Source: an uncultured Bacteroides sp. (GTDB taxonomy: Bacteria; Bacteroidota; Bacteroidia; Chitinophagales; Chitinophagaceae). Taken from it: a DNA stretch of 64,000 nucleotides. The notes below the pieces were generated by a model. It made no database searches. It was given only the letters and a program-made list of their open reading frames with translations, and was not told the origin of the DNA. A program made the translations under genes and the position numbers. The DNA lies in contig CABHOP010000039.1 of the NCBI GenBank assembly GCA_902168085.1, positions 1 to 64,000 on the forward strand, written 5' to 3'. Shown one piece after another: positions 62,083-64,000 of the stretch (within the stretch, counting starts at the first letter, position 1; each line of letters begins with the position of its first letter).

Positions 62083-63114
62083 ATGAAGTATAAAGATAAT
62101 ACTGCCAGCCAGTCCTTTGACTTGGCAGGTATGTTTACATTAGCGTTACGATTAGTGACTGGCTGGACTTATTTCTCCGCATTCTGGCGCAGGCTGATAC
62201 TTACAAATAAATTAGACCCTGATACCGCAGGATATATAGGCGAGAAATTCAATCATTTCTTACCAAACGCTTTATTAATAAAACCCGGCATTGAATACCT
62301 TGTATCGAATGAGCAGCTACTATGGTGGTTTATGCTCGTATTTACCATTGTAGAGGGTGTTGTTGGTCTACTATTTATGCTCGGACTGTTTACCCGGCTC
62401 ATGAGTATAGGTGTATTCACACTGGCATTAGGCATACTGCTGGGTGCAGGCTGGCTTGGTACCACCTGCCTGGATGAGTGGCAAATAGGTGTACTCGGTA
62501 TTGCCGCCGGATTTACAATATACCTCTCAGGCGGCGGACGTTACGCTCTTGATCATTATACCGGTAGGCGAGCTATAAATGAAAAGAGGAGAAATATATT
62601 CTCAATCATCGGCTCCTGCAACTTGAACCTTAGTAGCAAGGCCTTGCAGCGCACTGCGCTAACCGGTGCAATTCTTATCTTTTTACTTACACTGGCTACT
62701 AACCAATACTTTCATGGTGGCCTGTGGGGGAAACTGCATAACCTGTCGGTGCGCCCACATATTACAATCAGTAATGCAGACCTTAAAAATAACCGGTTGA
62801 CGTTTACCGTTTTCAGAGACCAGGGTGCAGATGTGTATGGATCTTTTTTAATAGCTATCCGCTTGAAAAATGCGCAAGGCGTTATAATGATGGAAAAGAA
62901 TGCGGAAGATCTGAGTACTATGAGCCAGCAACAGATACAGAATAGTTATGTAAGCAAAGTAAAAACAGGAAAACATAGCCTTATAATTCCTTTAGGTGCT
63001 AAAGCCCGGCTCCAGTTTAATGATTCCGTCTTGTCTGAACTGCCTGAAGGCACATATAAAGTGGAACTAACCGACATTAGTGGCGCACAATGGGAACAAA
63101 CAATAACCAAATAA
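62083..63114 (+). CDS. DoxD-DoxA fusion, thiosulfate:quinone oxidoreductase-like protein
   Basis: 343 residues. Residues 1-180 are a DoxX/DoxD membrane domain: LALRLVTGWTYFSAFWRR, LLWWFMLVFTIVEGVVGLLFMLGLFTRL and LALGILLGAGWLGTTC in about four helices. A further hydrophobic helix at about 192-212 precedes a soluble C-terminal DoxA-like domain (VRPHITISNADLKNNRLTFTVFRDQG, LPEGTYKVELTDISG). In Acidianus, DoxD and DoxA are the two subunits of thiosulfate:quinone oxidoreductase; here both occur on one chain. It is followed after nine bases by a DsrE-family gene, giving a small sulfur module. Catalytic activity in this organism is not proven. Confidence 0.85.
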   Translation: MKYKDNTASQSFDLAGMFTLALRLVTGWTYFSAFWRRLILTNKLDPDTAGYIGEKFNHFLPNALLIKPGIEYLVSNEQLLWWFMLVFTIVEGVVGLLFMLGLFTRLMSIGVFTLALGILLGAGWLGTTCLDEWQIGVLGIAAGFTIYLSGGGRYALDHYTGRRAINEKRRNIFSIIGSCNLNLSSKALQRTALTGAILIFLLTLATNQYFHGGLWGKLHNLSVRPHITISNADLKNNRLTFTVFRDQGADVYGSFLIAIRLKNAQGVIMMEKNAEDLSTMSQQQIQNSYVSKVKTGKHSLIIPLGAKARLQFNDSVLSELPEGTYKVELTDISGAQWEQTITK

Positions 63115-63123
63115 AAAATAATC

Positions 63124-63561
63124 ATGAAATACAGCACACGAATAATAATACTAACAATAATTGCGATAATATTTTCAGTGAACCTTCAAGCACAATCTAT
63201 GAACGACCATACGGTTAACAACTATAAAGTGGTATTTCAACTTTCTACTGCTGACACACAGGTTCATAAGGGTTTTGTAAAACAATTAAACAACCTGGCT
63301 GCTGCAATAGACGATATAGAAATAGAAGTTGTTGTACATGGGCCAGGAGCTGAGTTTTTAAAGAAGGAGTCGAAGTTCAAATCAGAGATAGAACATTTTG
63401 CAGCCTCCGGCGTTACATTCTTAATATGTAAAAACACTCTAAACGAAAGGAAAATTAAGGAAACCGAACTTCTACCACAGGCTAAGATCATTCCTGCAGC
63501 AATTGTGCATATAATAAAACGGCAGGCAGAAAACTGGAGCTATATTAAGGTGGGCTTTTAG
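63124..63561 (+). CDS. Secreted DsrE-family protein
   Basis: 145 residues with signal peptide MKYSTRIIILTIIAIIFSVNLQAQ. The mature part fits the DsrE/DsrF-like fold: NYKVVFQLSTADTQVHKGFVKQLNNL, EIEVVVHGPGAEFLKK, and GVTFLICKNTLNERKI with the single conserved Cys at about residue 101. DsrE-like proteins bind or relay sulfane sulfur; exported versions act in the periplasm. It is nine bases downstream of the DoxDA gene and co-directional, so both are probably used in thiosulfate or persulfide handling at the membrane. Function is inferred from family and neighbour. Confidence 0.85.
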   Translation: MKYSTRIIILTIIAIIFSVNLQAQSMNDHTVNNYKVVFQLSTADTQVHKGFVKQLNNLAAAIDDIEIEVVVHGPGAEFLKKESKFKSEIEHFAASGVTFLICKNTLNERKIKETELLPQAKIIPAAIVHIIKRQAENWSYIKVGF

Positions 63562-63615
63562 TTGATCAAATTTCATTGGAAGAAAAAATTCCGATCAACT
63601 CCAGGTCTGCTAAAT

Positions 63616-63640
63616 TAGGTTCGAGTCCTACAGAATCCCA
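63616..63640 (+). repeat. Remnant of a tRNA-Lys 3' end (candidate att site)
   Basis: TTAGGTTCGAGTCC followed by TACAGAATCCCATA repeats the end of tRNA-Lys (54701-54729) with one base missing in each half of the T stem and one change after the acceptor. GGTTCGAGTCC and TACAGAATC are exact. The preceding bases are too damaged to form a tRNA. This can be one end of an insertion into the tRNA gene or what is left of a tandem copy. Confidence 0.65.
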
Positions 63641-63679
63641 TACTAACAAAGCCACTGCATTTCAGTGGCTTTGTTAGTA
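63641..63679. terminator. 17-bp perfect hairpin behind the tRNA remnant
   Basis: Arms 63641-63657 (TACTAACAAAGCCACTG) and 63663-63679 pair perfectly over a 5-base loop. There is no strong T run. It holds the position that a terminator would take behind a tRNA gene and also separates the DsrE gene from the receptor gene. Confidence 0.6.
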
Positions 63680-63815
63680 ATGCACTTTGTATCGATCGAA
63701 TCTTTCCGCCTTAACCTTTCCTTAAGCCTAACATAACATCTCAACAACCTATTGGTAACATACTCATTTGACTTTTGCTGCTTTCAGAAAACTTTAACAA
63801 CCAAACAGCAAAAGA

Positions 63816-64000
63816 ATGAAGATTTTTATTCGAACTCTCGCCGTATGTGCCGTGCTGATGATGTATATCGTTCCTGCGATAGCACAAAGCATCCTTGCCA
63901 GCATATCGGGTAAAGTAGTGGACGCCAAGGGTGAAACGATACCCGGAGCCATCATTACTGTAAAAAATGAATCTACCGGTTTTATCGTGAAAACAGTATC
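63816..64000 (+). CDS. N-terminus of a TonB-dependent receptor-like protein, cut by the window edge
   Basis: 61 complete codons are visible. Signal peptide MKIFIRTLAVCAVLMMYIVPAIAQ, then SILASISGKVVDAKGETIPGAIITVKNESTGFIVKTV, the start of a CarboxypepD_reg-like beta domain. In Bacteroidota this order most often begins an outer-membrane TonB-dependent (SusC-like) receptor, but the barrel lies outside the window, so other proteins with this domain remain possible. It is preceded by a long leader (63680-63815). Confidence 0.7.
   Translation, partial: MKIFIRTLAVCAVLMMYIVPAIAQSILASISGKVVDAKGETIPGAIITVKNESTGFIVKTV

Noticed and set aside
54774-63615. Search for an integrase or recombinase gene inside the possible island
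   Set aside because: None of the frames shows tyrosine or serine recombinase motifs, so no active mobile element is claimed.

Overview
The window comes from a member of the phylum Bacteroidota, most likely of the Chitinophagaceae type. This rests on eight proteins ending in type IX secretion (T9SS) sorting domains, perfect TAnnTTTG -7 promoter elements at many starts, an exosortase with a PID-CTERM target, a DoxD-DoxA fusion, and the start of a CarboxypepD_reg/TonB-type receptor. Roughly 50 genes are supported, with one tRNA and no rRNA operon or CRISPR array.

Layout. 1-4.8 kb: small accessory genes (DUF4345 membrane protein, RibD/DHFR-fold reductase, secreted protein, lipoprotein), a REP-associated tyrosine transposase (RAYT) between two inverted REP pairs, and a trypsin-like protease broken by a frameshift at a run of five G. 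4.8-10.4 kb: purB, a hypothetical gene, an RsmF/NSUN-type RNA methyltransferase, a LysM/RlpA-like cell-wall protein and a family 9 glycosyltransferase. 10.5-23.2 kb: four consecutive giant secreted Ig-like proteins with gliding-motility/T9SS type B C-termini; three are paralogs of 985-986 residues. 23.2-26.8 kb: a minus-strand cluster with a papain-family peptidase, an S41-family lipoprotein and a predicted outer-membrane protein. 26.9-43.2 kb: housekeeping genes (ilvE, recQ, an ABC-F ATPase, a PilJ/PAS sensor kinase, a di-haem cytochrome, thioredoxin, polyprenyl synthase, RNase R) mixed with two T9SS type A proteins. 43.3-45.3 kb: two hypothetical genes and a gene-free island of short inverted words around an AT-rich core. 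45.3-54.6 kb: lpxK, ftcD, a GNAT acetyltransferase, a fifth type B protein, purM, two envelope proteins and mtaB.

The most interesting part is 54.65-63.64 kb. It starts with a complete tRNA-Lys(CTT) and ends with a degraded copy of that tRNA's 3' end. Between them lie a minus-strand set of giant repeat protein (1746 aa, 11 near-identical units of about 78 residues, T9SS type A tail), 64-aa PID-CTERM peptide and exosortase, and a plus-strand set of DoxDA thiosulfate:quinone oxidoreductase-like protein and secreted DsrE-family protein. The layout suggests an island inserted in the tRNA that has lost its integrase, though a tRNA duplication remnant is equally open.

Regulation. TAnnTTTG -7 elements sit directly before purB, mtaB, purM and the tRNA; in purB and mtaB the distance to the start codon is so short that the mRNA may be leaderless. 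The DHFR-fold and VOC genes share an upstream signature, and GTTAAC boxes with a common 16-mer occur before the DHFR-fold gene and a 33-residue membrane microprotein. All functional assignments come from motif recognition in the translations; no database search was possible.
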